A stretch of DNA of 64,000 nucleotides from Terriglobia bacterium (GCA_021323595.1 JAJPKR010000014.1:62001-126000); one strand, 5' to 3'. Positions 44,279-53,440 are shown, counted from the stretch's first letter. The notes: generated from the letters alone by a model not told the origin. Made by a program: numbers and translations.

Positions 44279-44729
44279 CTCGATTGTAGTCGGCGCAGGG
44301 CGGGAGGCGGCCGGGCGCCGGAAGTCGGACGGTGGGCGGGGCGATCAGCCTCGCAGGGCTTCGTTCTCCCGCCCCAAGGCGCGCCGCTGCGCCTTGGGGA
44401 CCCCGGGGTTTGGCTGCTCGGGGCGGGTCGGATACATCCGTGTATTCCTCCCGCCCCTCCCAGCCTGCGGCCTCGCCCTGCTGACTTCTCGCCCTGCTGC
44501 GGAGTGCTTAGTTAGCAGGGACCCGCCCGGCGGAATCTCGCGGGGCTTCTCTCGGCGCTCCGCTGCGCTGCGCATTCCCCTCGATCTCGGCTAACTGGAT
44601 CTTCAGTCGTGGACTCGGGGCTGCCGCCAAAGGCCACGGACGCCGGCGGCGAATGACCGCGACGGCAGGCCGAGGCAGCGTGGAATGGATCGCCCCCTGT
44701 TCGCCGTCCGGCTCCGGCGCCTGCCTGCA
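44279..44729. other. Intergenic region between rarA and polA
   Basis: 451 bp with no convincing gene; the short ORFs here are Arg/Pro/Gly-rich in every frame. It contains the 11-bp hairpin at 44372-44399 and a C-rich stretch (cctcccgcccctcccagcctgcggcctc). The right end abuts the end of rarA and the left end holds the putative polA promoter. Confidence 0.5.
44372..44399. other. Perfect 11-bp hairpin in the rarA-polA gap
   Basis: CCCCAAGGCGC, 6-nt loop GCCGCT, GCGCCTTGGGG. It lies 331 nt beyond the rarA stop on the rarA transcript and ~95 nt upstream of the polA start. No T-tract. It could terminate rarA transcription before polA, or be an intergenic palindromic element; only one copy was noticed in the window. 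Confidence 0.45.
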
Positions 44730-46082
44730 TCAACTCTTGTCGCGGGTGCTGTCGCGGAGATCGCGAAGCTCGCGCAGGCGCTCGGCGGCGCGGGCTTCCC
44801 AGCCCTCGCGGGTGGGGCGGTAGTAGCGGCGGTCGCGGAGGTTGTCGGGCAGGCATTGCATGGCGGCCACTTTGGCTTCGAGATCGTGGGCGTACTCGTA
44901 ACCGCTGCCGTAGCCGAGGCCGCGCATCAGCGCGGTCGGGGCGTTGCGCAGATGCAGCGGCACGGGCTGGCCGGTGGTCTCCTGCACATCGCGCTGGACC
45001 TCGCCGTAGGCGACGTATAAGGCGTTCGACTTGGGGGCCAGCGCGAGATAGGCGCAGGCTTGCGCCAGCGCGAGCGCGCCCTCGGGCATGCCGATGAAGT
45101 GCACGGCCTGCTGCGCGGCCATGGCCTGCTCCAACGCGCGCGGATCGGCCAGCCCGACATCTTCGCTGGCGAAGCGCACCAGCCGGCGGGCGACATAGAG
45201 GGGATCCTCGCCGCTTTCGAGCATGCGGCCGAGCCAATAGAGGCCGGCATCGGGGTCGCTGTTGCGCAGCGACTTATGCAGGGCGGAGATCAGGTTGAAG
45301 TGCTCTTCGCCGGCCTTGTCGTAGAGGAGCAGCTTCCGTTGCAGCGTCTCTTCCAGGCGCTGGGCGGAGACGCGGATGACCCCGGCTTCGGGCGCGACGC
45401 CGGTGGCGACGGCTTCGAGGGCGTTATATGCGACGCGGGCATCGCCGTTGGCGAAGACGGCGATGCGGCGCAGCGCTTCCGGTTCGGCCTCGACCGGCAC
45501 GCCGCCGGTCGCCGCCGCGACGCCGCGCTCGCGGTCGGCCAGCGCCCGCTCGAGCAGCGCGACGATCTCATCCTCGCCGAGCGCATAGAGCACATAGACG
45601 CGGGCGCGCGAGAGCAGGGCCGAGTTCACTTCGAAGCTGGGATTCTCGGTGGTCGCGCCGATGAGCGTGATCGCGCCCTTTTCGACATAGGGCAGGAAGG
45701 CGTCTTGCTGCGCTTTGTTGAAACGGTGAATCTCGTCCACGAAGAGGATGGTGCGCGTGCCCGCCTGCCAGGCGCGCTCGGCGTCAGCCATGACCTGGCG
45801 AATTTCCCTGATGCCGCTGGTGACGGCGCTGAAGGGGACAAAGAGCCGGCGGGTGACGCCGGCGATGATGCGGGCGAGGGTGGTCTTGCCGACGCCTGGC
45901 GGTCCCCAGAGGAGAATCGAGCCTAGCTCGTCGCGCTCGATCTGACGGCGGAGCGGCTTGCCCGGCGCCAGCAGATGGCGCTGGCCGAGGAACTCGTCAA
46001 GCGAGCGCGGGCGCATGCGGTCGGCCAGCGGCCGTCCCGGCGCCGGCGCGGCTTGCGCATCGAAAGCGGGAAAGAGTGACAC
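44730..46082 (-). CDS. rarA: Replication-associated recombination protein A (RarA/MgsA AAA+ ATPase)
   Basis: 450 residues from GTG 46082 ([10 protein letters not shown]). The ORF-track ATG 46130 would overlap the upstream methyltransferase and adds an atypical MRRCGSAAQ leader. Motifs: [17 protein letters not shown], Walker [15 protein letters not shown], Walker [21 protein letters not shown], sensor 1 [13 protein letters not shown], then the C-terminal tetramerisation half ([34 protein letters not shown]). It acts at stalled replication forks with SSB. It lies 16 nt downstream of the methyltransferase gene, a likely two-gene operon. Confidence 0.93.
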   Translation of the reverse strand: MSLFPAFDAQAAPAPGRPLADRMRPRSLDEFLGQRHLLAPGKPLRRQIERDELGSILLWGPPGVGKTTLARIIAGVTRRLFVPFSAVTSGIREIRQVMADAERAWQAGTRTILFVDEIHRFNKAQQDAFLPYVEKGAITLIGATTENPSFEVNSALLSRARVYVLYALGEDEIVALLERALADRERGVAAATGGVPVEAEPEALRRIAVFANGDARVAYNALEAVATGVAPEAGVIRVSAQRLEETLQRKLLLYDKAGEEHFNLISALHKSLRNSDPDAGLYWLGRMLESGEDPLYVARRLVRFASEDVGLADPRALEQAMAAQQAVHFIGMPEGALALAQACAYLALAPKSNALYVAYGEVQRDVQETTGQPVPLHLRNAPTALMRGLGYGSGYEYAHDLEAKVAAMQCLPDNLRDRRYYRPTREGWEARAAERLRELRDLRDSTRDKS

Positions 46083-46098
46083 GGACGCTCTAGGCAGC

Positions 46099-46902
46099 TC
46101 AGCTTGCGCCGCGCTGCCGCATCGCCTCATAGAGAATGATGGCCCCGGCGACGCCGGCGTTCAACGACTCAATCTCGCGGCGCATGGGAATGGCCAGCGT
46201 CGTCGCGGCTGCGCGCTGCAAGGCACGAGGCACACCGCCGGCTTCCTGGCCGATGACCAGGCACAGCGGGCGGCGCAGGTCGGCGGCGGGCAGCGGCGTT
46301 TTGCCGCGCGCGCCGGCGGCGATGATCGCCACGTCCCGGCGGCGGCATGCCTCGATCAGCGCCGCTTCGGCGATCTTCTCCGCTACCGGCAAATGGAAGA
46401 GCGACCCGGCGCTGGCGCGAATCGCCTTGGGATGAAACGGGGCGACGCTTTCGGCGAGGCTCAGGACGCCGGTGGCGCCGAAGGCGTCGGCGGCGCGAAT
46501 CAGCGTCCCGAGATTGCCCGGATCCTGCAGCGCCGCCGCCACCAGCAGCGGCGCCTGCGGGCTGTCGGGCAGCATTTCCGCCAGCGATGCAGCCGGCCAG
46601 CGTGCCAGCGCCGCGACGCCTTGCGGCGTCTCGACATCCATGGCGGCGCGGAAGGCGGCGTCGGCGGCGACGGCGACCTCGGCGTGCTTGGAGAGCTGCG
46701 GGCGCAGCTTGGCGGCGAAGCGCGCGGCGCCGGTTGCGCTGAAAACGACCGCCTCCAGCCGCGCGCCGCTGCGCAGCGCCTCGCCGATCAGGCGCGGGCC
46801 TTCGAGCGGGAGCAGGCGTTCGCGCCCCGCTTCCGCCTCGCCGCGGAAGGCGCGGCGAAAGCGCCTAAGCAGTGCCGCACCGGCTTCCTCCTGGGCTGCC
46901 AC
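46099..46902 (-). CDS. TrmH/SpoU-family RNA 2'-O-methyltransferase
   Basis: 267 residues from GTG 46902. The SPOUT knot motifs are [35 protein letters not shown] and the C-terminal [27 protein letters not shown]. An N-terminal substrate-binding domain ([23 protein letters not shown]) is of the SpoU_sub_bind type. It methylates a ribose in rRNA or tRNA; the site is not deducible. The GTG start is preferred over ATG 46968 because an extended -10 (TGGTACACT) ends 6 nt before it, and the 22 extra residues ([22 protein letters not shown]) look non-coding. The arginine in [11 protein letters not shown] replaces the glycine usual in this motif. Confidence 0.88.
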   Translation of the reverse strand: MAAQEEAGAALLRRFRRAFRGEAEAGRERLLPLEGPRLIGEALRSGARLEAVVFSATGAARFAAKLRPQLSKHAEVAVAADAAFRAAMDVETPQGVAALARWPAASLAEMLPDSPQAPLLVAAALQDPGNLGTLIRAADAFGATGVLSLAESVAPFHPKAIRASAGSLFHLPVAEKIAEAALIEACRRRDVAIIAAGARGKTPLPAADLRRPLCLVIGQEAGGVPRALQRAAATTLAIPMRREIESLNAGVAGAIILYEAMRQRGAS

Positions 46903-46908
46903 CAGCGG

Positions 46909-46917
46909 AGTGTACCA
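46909..46917 (-). promoter_or_regulatory. Extended -10 box TGGTACACT, predicted leaderless start
   Basis: Minus strand TGG-TACACT, then CCGCTG, then GTG 46902. This combines the extended -10 TGn with the 6-nt gap seen at other leaderless candidates. It directly decides the start of the methyltransferase gene. Confidence 0.55.
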
Positions 46918-47058
46918 GGTTGGCGGCGGACGAACGGACGCCGGCGGAAGGCAGGCGCCGGAAGCCACGGGACGCCGGGGCGCGAGCGGCAGCCCGACCG
47001 GATGGCCGGAAAGCGCGCCGGCGCAGGCCGCCTCCTATACTGGCAAGAGAGGTGCGAA

Positions 47059-48243
47059 ATGGATGAGGCGGTAATTCTCGCGGGCGTGCGCACGCCGGTG
47101 GGGAAGTTCCTGGGCGGTTTGGCGCCGCTTTCGGCGCCGCAACTGGGCGCCGTGGTGGTGCGGGAAGCGGTGAAGCGCGCGGGCATCGAGCCGGCGCAGG
47201 TGGATGAATGCATCATGGGCAACGTGGTGCAGGCGGGTCTGGGCCAGAATCCGGCGCGGCAAGCGGCGCTCTTCGGCGGGCTCAGCCCGCACGTGGGCGC
47301 GGTCACGATCAACAAAGTTTGCGGCTCGGGGCTGAAAGCCGTCGGCCTGGCGGCGCAGGCGGTGATGCTGGGCGATTCGGAGATGGTGGTCGCGGGCGGC
47401 ATGGAATCCATGTCGAACTGCCCGTATCTGCTGCCGGGCGCGCGCCAGGGCTACAAGATGGGCTCGGTCGAGATGATCGACTCGATGATTCACGACGGGC
47501 TGTGGGACGTGTACAACGACTACCACATGGGGCAGACGGCGGAGCTGGTCAGCGAGAAATACCGCGTCTCGCGCGAGGAGCAAGACGCCTACGCCCTGGA
47601 GAGCCATCGCCGCGCCATCGCCGCCATCCGCGAATGCCGCTTCAGCGCGCAGATCGTGCCGGTGGAAGTGCCGCAAAAGAAGGGCGAGCCGGTGGTGATC
47701 AGCCGCGACGAAGGCCCGCGCGAAGACACGAGCATGGAAGCGCTGCGCAAGCTCAAGCCGGCTTTCAAGAAAGACGGAACGGTCACGGCCGGCAACGCGC
47801 CTGGGGTCAATGACGGCGCGGCGGCAGTGGTGGTCACGAGCGCCCGCCGCGCGCGCGAGCTAGGCCGGCCGCCGATGGCGCGCATCGTCGCGCAGGCGAC
47901 CAGCGGCCTGGAGCCGCAATGGGTGATGATGGCGCCGGTCGAGGCCATCCGCAAGCTGTGGAAGAAGACCGGCTGGAAGCCGGAGGACGTGGATCTGTAC
48001 GAGATCAACGAAGCCTTCGCGGCGCAGGCGGTGGCGGTGATTCGCGAGCTCGGCCTGGATGCCGCGCGCGTGAACGTCAACGGCGGCGCGGTGGCGCTCG
48101 GCCATCCCATCGGCGCCAGCGGCGCGCGCCTGCTGGTGACGCTGCTCTATGAGCTGCAGCGGCGCAACGCGCGGCGCGGCATCGCGGCCTTGTGCCTGGG
48201 CGGCGGCAACGCCGTGGGCATGGCCGTCGAGCGCGCCGCCTAG
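47059..48243 (+). CDS. Acetyl-CoA C-acetyltransferase (thiolase)
   Basis: 394 residues from ATG 47059 (AGAGAGG 6 nt upstream; a TATACT box at 47036). The ORF track begins far upstream in shadow sequence. Thiolase signatures: [11 protein letters not shown] with the nucleophilic cysteine (~90), [30 protein letters not shown] with the catalytic histidine, and [15 protein letters not shown] with the second cysteine. It condenses two acetyl-CoA to acetoacetyl-CoA or cleaves 3-ketoacyl-CoA. With the dehydrogenase 15 nt downstream it could make 3-hydroxybutyryl-CoA. The partner crotonase or PHB genes are not nearby, so direction is open. Confidence 0.93.
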   Translation: MDEAVILAGVRTPVGKFLGGLAPLSAPQLGAVVVREAVKRAGIEPAQVDECIMGNVVQAGLGQNPARQAALFGGLSPHVGAVTINKVCGSGLKAVGLAAQAVMLGDSEMVVAGGMESMSNCPYLLPGARQGYKMGSVEMIDSMIHDGLWDVYNDYHMGQTAELVSEKYRVSREEQDAYALESHRRAIAAIRECRFSAQIVPVEVPQKKGEPVVISRDEGPREDTSMEALRKLKPAFKKDGTVTAGNAPGVNDGAAAVVVTSARRARELGRPPMARIVAQATSGLEPQWVMMAPVEAIRKLWKKTGWKPEDVDLYEINEAFAAQAVAVIRELGLDAARVNVNGGAVALGHPIGASGARLLVTLLYELQRRNARRGIAALCLGGGNAVGMAVERAA

Positions 48244-48258
48244 CCCGCCGGACCGGAC

Positions 48259-49113
48259 ATGCCCGCACTGAGCAACGTCACGGTCGTAGGGGGCGGCACG
48301 ATGGGCGGCGGCATCGCCCACGTGCTGGCGCGCCACGGCTACCCCGTCGTGCTGTGCGAAACCAGCGCGGCGCTGGCCGACCGCGCGCGGGCCGGCATCG
48401 AGCGCAATCTGGAGCGCGAAGTCAAGAAAGAGAAGCTCACCGCCGAACAGGGGCGGCAGGCGCTCGCCCGCATTCGCACCACGACCGAACTGAGCGAGGC
48501 CGCCGCCGCCGATCTGATCATCGAGGCGATTCCCGAGCGGCGCGAGCTGAAGACGGCGCTCTTCGAACGGCTGGACGGCCTGGCGCCGGAACGCTGCCTT
48601 TTCGCCAGCAACACGTCCTCGCTCTCGATCACCGAATTGGCCGCGCACACCCGCCGCCCCGAGCGCTTCATCGGCATGCATTTCATGAACCCGGTGCCGG
48701 TGATGCCGCTGGTCGAGGTCGTGCGCGGGCTGGCCACGAGCGACGAGACCTTCGCCGCCGTGCGGGATCTGGCGCTGCGGCTGGAGAAGACTCCGGTCGA
48801 GGCGCGCGACTTCCCGGGCTTCGTCTCCAACCGCGTGCTGATGCCGATGATCAACGAGGCGATCTTCTGTGTCATGGAGGGAGTCGCGTCGGCGGAGGCC
48901 GTGGACCAGGTGATGAAGCTGGGCATGAACCATCCCATGGGCCCGCTCACGCTGGCCGATTTCATCGGGCTCGACGTTTGTCTGGATATCATGGAAGTTC
49001 TTTACCGCGGCTTCCGCGACAGCAAGTACCGCCCTTGCCCGCTGCTGCGACAGATGGTCGCGGCGGGATGGCTGGGACGGAAGACGGGCCGCGGCTTTTA
49101 CCGTTACTCTTAA
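48259..49113 (+). CDS. 3-hydroxybutyryl-CoA dehydrogenase (3-hydroxyacyl-CoA dehydrogenase family)
   Basis: 284 residues. NAD-binding VTVVGGGTMGGGIAHVLARHG, LIIEAIPE, the FASNTSSLSITELA strand, catalytic histidine region MHFMNPVPVMPLVEVV, and C-terminal domain DFPGFVSNRVLMPMINEAIFCVMEGVASAEAVD ... NHPMGPLTLADFIGLD. A single-domain enzyme of standard length with no fused hydratase. It reduces acetoacetyl-CoA or oxidises 3-hydroxyacyl-CoA. It lies in an operon with the thiolase. Confidence 0.92.
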   Translation: MPALSNVTVVGGGTMGGGIAHVLARHGYPVVLCETSAALADRARAGIERNLEREVKKEKLTAEQGRQALARIRTTTELSEAAAADLIIEAIPERRELKTALFERLDGLAPERCLFASNTSSLSITELAAHTRRPERFIGMHFMNPVPVMPLVEVVRGLATSDETFAAVRDLALRLEKTPVEARDFPGFVSNRVLMPMINEAIFCVMEGVASAEAVDQVMKLGMNHPMGPLTLADFIGLDVCLDIMEVLYRGFRDSKYRPCPLLRQMVAAGWLGRKTGRGFYRYS

Positions 49114-49174
49114 CGGCTGACGACCGGCGGAGGACGGGCCGAAACCTCATGCCGGGAGCGAAGGAGCGGTGCGC

Positions 49175-50005
49175 ATGAACGCGGAAGCGGAGATCGGCCG
49201 GCACTATGCCAGCGGGCGGTTGCTGGAGGCGATTCTGGCGGCGCTGGCGGCGAGCGGCAAACAGGGCGCGAAGCTGACGCCGGAGGAATTAGCGCCGCTC
49301 GATGAATTTCACCTCGGCGGCCTGGAAGCGACCCAGGCGATCGCGGAGGGGCTCGAGCTGCACCCCGGCTTGCGGCTGCTCGACGTCGGCTGCGGCATCG
49401 GCGGGCCGGCGCGGTATTTTGCCGCCGCGCACGGCTGCCAGGTCCACGGCCTCGATCTGACCGAGGAATTCGTCAGCGTGGCGCGGCGCTTGACCGAAAT
49501 GACCGGGCTGACGGAGCGCGTCGAATTTCATCAGGCCAGCGCCCTGAAGCCCCCGTTTTTCGCCGCCAGTTTCGACCGAGCGGTGATGATCCATGTCGGC
49601 ATGAACGTCAGCGACAAGGCGGGCGTTTTCCGGGCGGTACGCGCCTTGCTGAAGCCGCAAGGCCGGTTCGCGATCTTCGACTTGGTGCGAACCGGCAACG
49701 GCGCGCTGCGCTACCCGGCGCCTTGGGCGGGGGGCGAGGCGACCAGCTTCGTCGCTGCCGCCGACGCCTACCGCGAGGCGCTCGCCGCGGCGGGCTTTCG
49801 CCTGGAGCAGGAGACCGACCGCACGGCCAGCGGGGTGGCGTTCCTCCGGCGCGCGATGGCGGCGCGGGCGGCAGCGGCGGCGCCGCCGCCGTTGGGGCTG
49901 CATTTGCTGATGGGCAAGCGCACGCCGGCCATGCTGCAGAACGTCTTGACGATGCTGGAAGAGGGGGCGCTTTCCGCGATCGAGTTCGTCGCGCTCGCGG
50001 CGTGA
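49175..50005 (+). CDS. SAM-dependent methyltransferase (UbiE/cyclopropane-type Methyltransf_11)
   Basis: 276 residues. ATG 49175 has GGAG 8 nt upstream; GTG 49169 is only 2 nt from it. Motif I RLLDVGCGIGGPARYFAA (~res 70), VHGLDLTEEFVSVARRL and the post-motif GRFAIFDLVRTG define a class I methyltransferase of the sarcosine/phosphoethanolamine/gamma-tocopherol-like branch. It lies ~60 nt after the dehydrogenase in the same direction, perhaps the same operon. No clear link to acyl-CoA metabolism; the substrate is unknown. Confidence 0.85.
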   Translation: MNAEAEIGRHYASGRLLEAILAALAASGKQGAKLTPEELAPLDEFHLGGLEATQAIAEGLELHPGLRLLDVGCGIGGPARYFAAAHGCQVHGLDLTEEFVSVARRLTEMTGLTERVEFHQASALKPPFFAASFDRAVMIHVGMNVSDKAGVFRAVRALLKPQGRFAIFDLVRTGNGALRYPAPWAGGEATSFVAAADAYREALAAAGFRLEQETDRTASGVAFLRRAMAARAAAAAPPPLGLHLLMGKRTPAMLQNVLTMLEEGALSAIEFVALAA

Positions 50006-50469
50006 ACCCCAGCGGCGGTCCGCCCTTGCGCCCCAAAAGCAGGGCGAGCCGGCATCGCGGCCGGGGCGGGGTGAGTGCGGCGCACGGGCACGGGTGAGAC
50101 AATGGAATCACTGCAGTGCTCTTCGACTCTTCCCACGCCGTGCCCGCCGTCATAGCGCTGGTATGCGCCGGTTTGATCGCGGCCATCTTGATCTCCCCGG
50201 TCCTTGCCTTGCCGAGCGCGGCGTTACCTGCCCATCCCTGGCTCGCACCCGCGCGAAACACTTCCCGGAGCCCGTCTTTGGCGGCGAACGCGGCCGAGCG
50301 GGCGGCGGGAGCGGCGCGAAGCGCGCGCGGCGCGACGGTCGCGACGCAGACACCGCTGTTGTGCTAGGCCGGGTTCGCCCCGGTTCCTAACCGCCCTTCC
50401 ACGGCGGATGTCCGTTCCCGCCGAGCCGTCCCGGCGACGGCCCAAGGCCATCGGCTAGAAAGGTTCAGG
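50006..50469. other. Intergenic region before the radical SAM gene
   Basis: 464 bp. No recognised gene, tRNA or strong terminator. The only ORF with protein-like features is the small membrane-type frame 50116-50367. The right end has a possible ribosome site (AAAGG) before ATG 50470. Confidence 0.5.
50116..50367 (+). CDS. Possible small membrane/secreted peptide (83 aa), low confidence
   Basis: GTG start. Residues 8-35 form one good hydrophobic segment (AVPAVIALVCAGLIAAILISPVLAL), followed by a Ser/Ala/Arg-rich tail with little order. The start lacks a clear Shine-Dalgarno. GC-rich intergenic DNA often yields such frames by chance, so it is listed only because the hydrophobic segment is well formed and nothing else occupies this region. 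Confidence 0.25.
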   Translation: MLFDSSHAVPAVIALVCAGLIAAILISPVLALPSAALPAHPWLAPARNTSRSPSLAANAAERAAGAARSARGATVATQTPLLC

Positions 50470-51438
50470 ATGATTGCCACGCGAGATGTTTGGCGTGCCT
50501 GGGGGCGCATTCTGCAGGGCCGCAAGCCGGCCCTGGCGATCGAGATCACGAAGGAGTGCCCGCTGCGCTGCCCGGGGTGTTACGCGTATGGCGCGCAACA
50601 CGTGGAGGGCGAGCGCTCGCTCCGCGACCTCACCGACTTCAACGGCGAGGAGCTGGTAAGCCGGGCGCTCGAGCTGGCGAAACAGTTGCGCCCGTTGCAC
50701 ATTTCGCTGGTCGGCGGCGATCCGCTGGTCCGCTACCGCGAGCTGGAGCGGCTGATCCCGCAACTGCTGGCCCAGGGCATCTTCGTCCAGGTCGTCACCA
50801 GCGCCTTTCGTCCACCGCCGGCCGCCTGGGCCGGCTTGGAGCGCTTCGAGCTGGTGGTTTCCATCGACGGCCTTCAGCCCGAGCACGACGCCCGGCGCAA
50901 GCCGGCCACCTACGAGCGCGTGCGGACCAATATCCGCGGCCAGCACGTGGTGGTGCACTGCACGATCACGCGGCCCATGCTCGCGCGCCGCACGGATCTC
51001 GAGGCGTTCGTGGTGGAATGGTCCCAGAATCCAGACGTCAAGAAGATCTGGTTCAGCATCTTCACGCCCCAGCGCGGCGCCGAGCTGGCCGAGACGCCGA
51101 CGCCGGACGAGCGGGCTTGGGTCATCGACGAGCTGCTGCGTTTGCGCGCGATCTACCCCAAGCTGGACATGCGGCGGGGATTGATCGAGGCGCTGCGCCA
51201 TCCGCCGGCTTCGCCCCGCCAATGCGCCTTCGCCCAGCTCACGGAAATTCGCACCGCCGACCTGCGCACCGCCATTACGCCGTGCCAGTTCGGCGGCGAT
51301 CCGGACTGCTCACGCTGCGGATGCCTGGCCTCGATGGGCCTGGAGGCGATCACGCGCCATCGCCTGCCGATCGGCGTGCGCGTCGGAACGCTGCTCGAAG
51401 CGTCGCGCTCGGCAGCGGCTCTCTGGGCCCGGCGCTGA
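50470..51438 (+). CDS. Radical SAM enzyme of unknown substrate with C-terminal Cys cluster
   Basis: 322 residues. IEITKECPLRCPGCYAYGA holds the CX3CX2C ligands for the SAM-binding 4Fe-4S cluster. ISLVGGDPLVRY is the GGE/GGD-type SAM motif, and VVSIDGLQPEHDARR follows. The C-terminus has CAFAQLTEIRTADLRTAITPCQFGGDPDCSRCGC, a short SPASM/Twitch-like cluster that may bind an auxiliary iron-sulfur centre. The layout resembles HpnH and peptide-modifying radical SAM proteins. No short precursor peptide is evident beside it except possibly the doubtful ORF at 50116. The downstream gene is a secreted beta-propeller protein. Confidence 0.82.
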   Translation: MIATRDVWRAWGRILQGRKPALAIEITKECPLRCPGCYAYGAQHVEGERSLRDLTDFNGEELVSRALELAKQLRPLHISLVGGDPLVRYRELERLIPQLLAQGIFVQVVTSAFRPPPAAWAGLERFELVVSIDGLQPEHDARRKPATYERVRTNIRGQHVVVHCTITRPMLARRTDLEAFVVEWSQNPDVKKIWFSIFTPQRGAELAETPTPDERAWVIDELLRLRAIYPKLDMRRGLIEALRHPPASPRQCAFAQLTEIRTADLRTAITPCQFGGDPDCSRCGCLASMGLEAITRHRLPIGVRVGTLLEASRSAAALWARR

Positions 51439-51617
51439 ACGGGCCGGCGGCATCGCGCGCCGGCTCAATCGCGCGGCGCGGCCGCGGCCCAGGCGTCTTT
51501 TTCGAAGCCGACCGGGCGGTTGCGGCCGGAGGTAAACTGACTTCAGCTTTGGCGGCCGCGGCGGCCTAAGGTCTTCGCCCGGTCGTTCGGCGCGCCGGAG
51601 CAGGGTGAAGTAGAGCG

Positions 51618-52853
51618 ATGCGCGCGCGCATTCTCGCCGCCTCGGCATTTTCGGCGCTGCTGCTCGCGGCGGCCCCAGCGCGAGGGCAGCAGCGCGTGTA
51701 CGCGATCACGCCGCAGATCGTCTTTTTGCCGCAGGACGGCGTGGCGCTCGAGGCCGCCACCGGCCACGTCGCCTGGCGCATGAACCGCTTCGACGGCCGG
51801 GTGCTGACCGACGGCCGCGGCCTGCTGATCTACTCCTATCTGGCCGGCATCAACGATCTCTTGCACTTCCACGAATACCGCGTCTGCCGCGTGCACAGCG
51901 CCAACGGCAAGCGGATCTGGTGCATGATCGTGGCGCACTTGGACGATCTGGCGCTGTCGTCGTCCGGCGATCTGCTGTTCCTGCGGCAGCAGCATACGCT
52001 CGAGATTCGCGCGTCCGCCTCGGGCAGCCGGCTGGCGTCGTTCAACCTCGGCGGCTTTGACGACCCGGAGGTGCTGGCGCTGCCCGGCGACGGCGTGGCG
52101 GTTTTCTCCAGCTCGATGCGGCGCAGCCGGCTGCTCACGATCTTCTATCGGGATCAGGCGGCGCAGGCGCGGATGCGCATTTTCGACCACCCGCTGCACG
52201 CGTTTCACGGCCCGGGTCCGGGCGTGCTCTGGTACGCGCCGGCGGCGGGCCAGTTCGTTTCCATCGCCGACGGGGGACAGCCGGCGGCCTATGGCGGGGC
52301 GGCGACGGCATCGTTTCCGCGGGCGGTGACCGGCGGCGCCGGTTTTCTGATCGAACGCCAGCAGCGCGACGCCTGGGACCTTGCCGGCGGCCTCTATGCC
52401 GGCCGAACTTGGAACCGCACGCTGGGCGAGCGGGCGGCGATGTATCTTGCCGGCGGCGCCGCGCTCTTGCTCAGCGCACGAACGGAGAAAGCGGACGGCA
52501 AGGGCGGGATGGGTCCGGCCGCGGCCGCGGTGGGGACGCAAGTTCGCAGCATCGCGCTGGCGGACGGCCGGGAACGCTTTCGCGTCAGCCTGCCGGTGCA
52601 GCTCGACGTCGCGCTGCTCGACGCCGATCCCGCGCCGTCCCCCAATGCCGCCCTGCTGGGGCCGCAAGCGATCGTGCTGCTCGACGGCCGCACCGGGGCG
52701 ATCCGCTGGTGGCGCGACTACGCGCGCGATCAACTCGCCGCCCTCACCGCGCCGGCGGTTTTGGTCTGGGACAACGGCGAACTCGTGGCGCTGGCGCGCG
52801 CCAACGGCGACGTGCTGTGGCGGGTTCATTTTCGTTTGGTGGGCCACAGCTAA
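51618..52853 (+). CDS. Secreted beta-propeller-like protein (PQQ-like repeats)
   Basis: 411 residues. Signal peptide (ILAASAFSALLLAAAPARG), then repeated four-stranded blade-like units: VALEAATGHVAWRMNRFDGRVLTDGRGLLI, TLEIRASASGSRLASFNLGGF, IVLLDGRTGAIRWWRDY and GELVALARANGDVLWRVHF. The A/D-x-x-T/N-G-x-x-x-W pattern is that of PQQ-like or BamB-like blades, although weakly conserved. No enzymatic residues seen; probably an extracytoplasmic scaffold. It begins ~180 nt after the radical SAM gene in the same direction. Confidence 0.7.
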   Translation: MRARILAASAFSALLLAAAPARGQQRVYAITPQIVFLPQDGVALEAATGHVAWRMNRFDGRVLTDGRGLLIYSYLAGINDLLHFHEYRVCRVHSANGKRIWCMIVAHLDDLALSSSGDLLFLRQQHTLEIRASASGSRLASFNLGGFDDPEVLALPGDGVAVFSSSMRRSRLLTIFYRDQAAQARMRIFDHPLHAFHGPGPGVLWYAPAAGQFVSIADGGQPAAYGGAATASFPRAVTGGAGFLIERQQRDAWDLAGGLYAGRTWNRTLGERAAMYLAGGAALLLSARTEKADGKGGMGPAAAAVGTQVRSIALADGRERFRVSLPVQLDVALLDADPAPSPNAALLGPQAIVLLDGRTGAIRWWRDYARDQLAALTAPAVLVWDNGELVALARANGDVLWRVHFRLVGHS

Positions 52854-52927
52854 CCCGCCCAAGCCCGGATCGCGGCGCCACCCCGCGGGCGGAGGTCACG
52901 GCGTGCGAGAATATCGCCTGAGCACTC

Positions 52928-53266
52928 ATGCGTTGGATCATCATCGGGCTTGGCATCATCACGGTGCTGCTGGCAGTCGTGCTCGCGCGCGAGAACCAGT
53001 GGTGGTTGGCGATTCCCGACGGCTTGTTCGGGCTGGGCGTGGCGTGGGTGGCGTGGGCGGATTTGCACGCCGAGCATCGTCCCGTGCCAGCCGAGCGGGC
53101 GACGGAGCCGCCGGCGGCGATTCCAGCGATGGAGTTGCGCGCTGAGCCCGCGCCTGCACCGGCGCCGCAGCCGGCACCCGCGGCCTCCGTGCCGGCCGCA
53201 CCCAGCCGTTCATCCCCGCCCCCGGCCCGCCATCGCGGGAAGCATCGCAAGCGCCATCGCCACTAG
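52928..53266 (+). CDS. Small membrane protein with Ala/Pro-rich linker and basic His/Arg/Lys tail
   Basis: 112 residues. Two hydrophobic helices (IIIGLGIITVLLAVVLA; AIPDGLFGLGVAWVAWA) separated by a short loop, then an Ala/Pro linker (APAPAPQPAPAASVPAAP), ending in HRGKHRKRHRH. The membrane hairpin plus positively charged tail suggests binding of nucleic acid, acidic lipid or metal at the cytosolic face. No family recognised. It lies 74 nt after the propeller gene. Confidence 0.6.
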   Translation: MRWIIIGLGIITVLLAVVLARENQWWLAIPDGLFGLGVAWVAWADLHAEHRPVPAERATEPPAAIPAMELRAEPAPAPAPQPAPAASVPAAPSRSSPPPARHRGKHRKRHRH

Positions 53267-53414
53267 CGAGATGGCGAATCGCCGTTGACGCGCCGCAGCA
53301 AGCCTGACGCCGCGCCGGAAGCGGCGAGCAGCGGCAGCGCGAAGCGTTCAGATTCGTGGGGCGGGGGTCGCCGCTCGCGCGGGCCGCGCCTCACGGCGCG
53401 GGCGCGTGACCGGG

Positions 53415-53420
53415 TATAAT
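53415..53420 (+). promoter_or_regulatory. -10 box TATAAT before SGNH hydrolase gene
   Basis: A perfect -10 hexamer, unusual in such GC-rich DNA. The predicted start near 53427 would leave a ~14-nt leader holding GGAGG. No clear -35 hexamer was found at 17-nt spacing. Confidence 0.45.
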
Positions 53421-53440
53421 CCGCCGCGGAGGAACTTACC

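Noticed and set aside
41642-44515. 957-aa plus-strand ORF opposite polA
   Set aside because: It is the antisense shadow of polA in very GC-rich DNA. Its translation is Arg/Gly/His-rich without domains, while the minus strand has all Pol I motifs.
44345-44575. 76-aa minus ORF in the rarA-polA gap
   Set aside because: Arg/Pro-rich composition, spans the perfect hairpin, and has no ribosome site or protein-like pattern.
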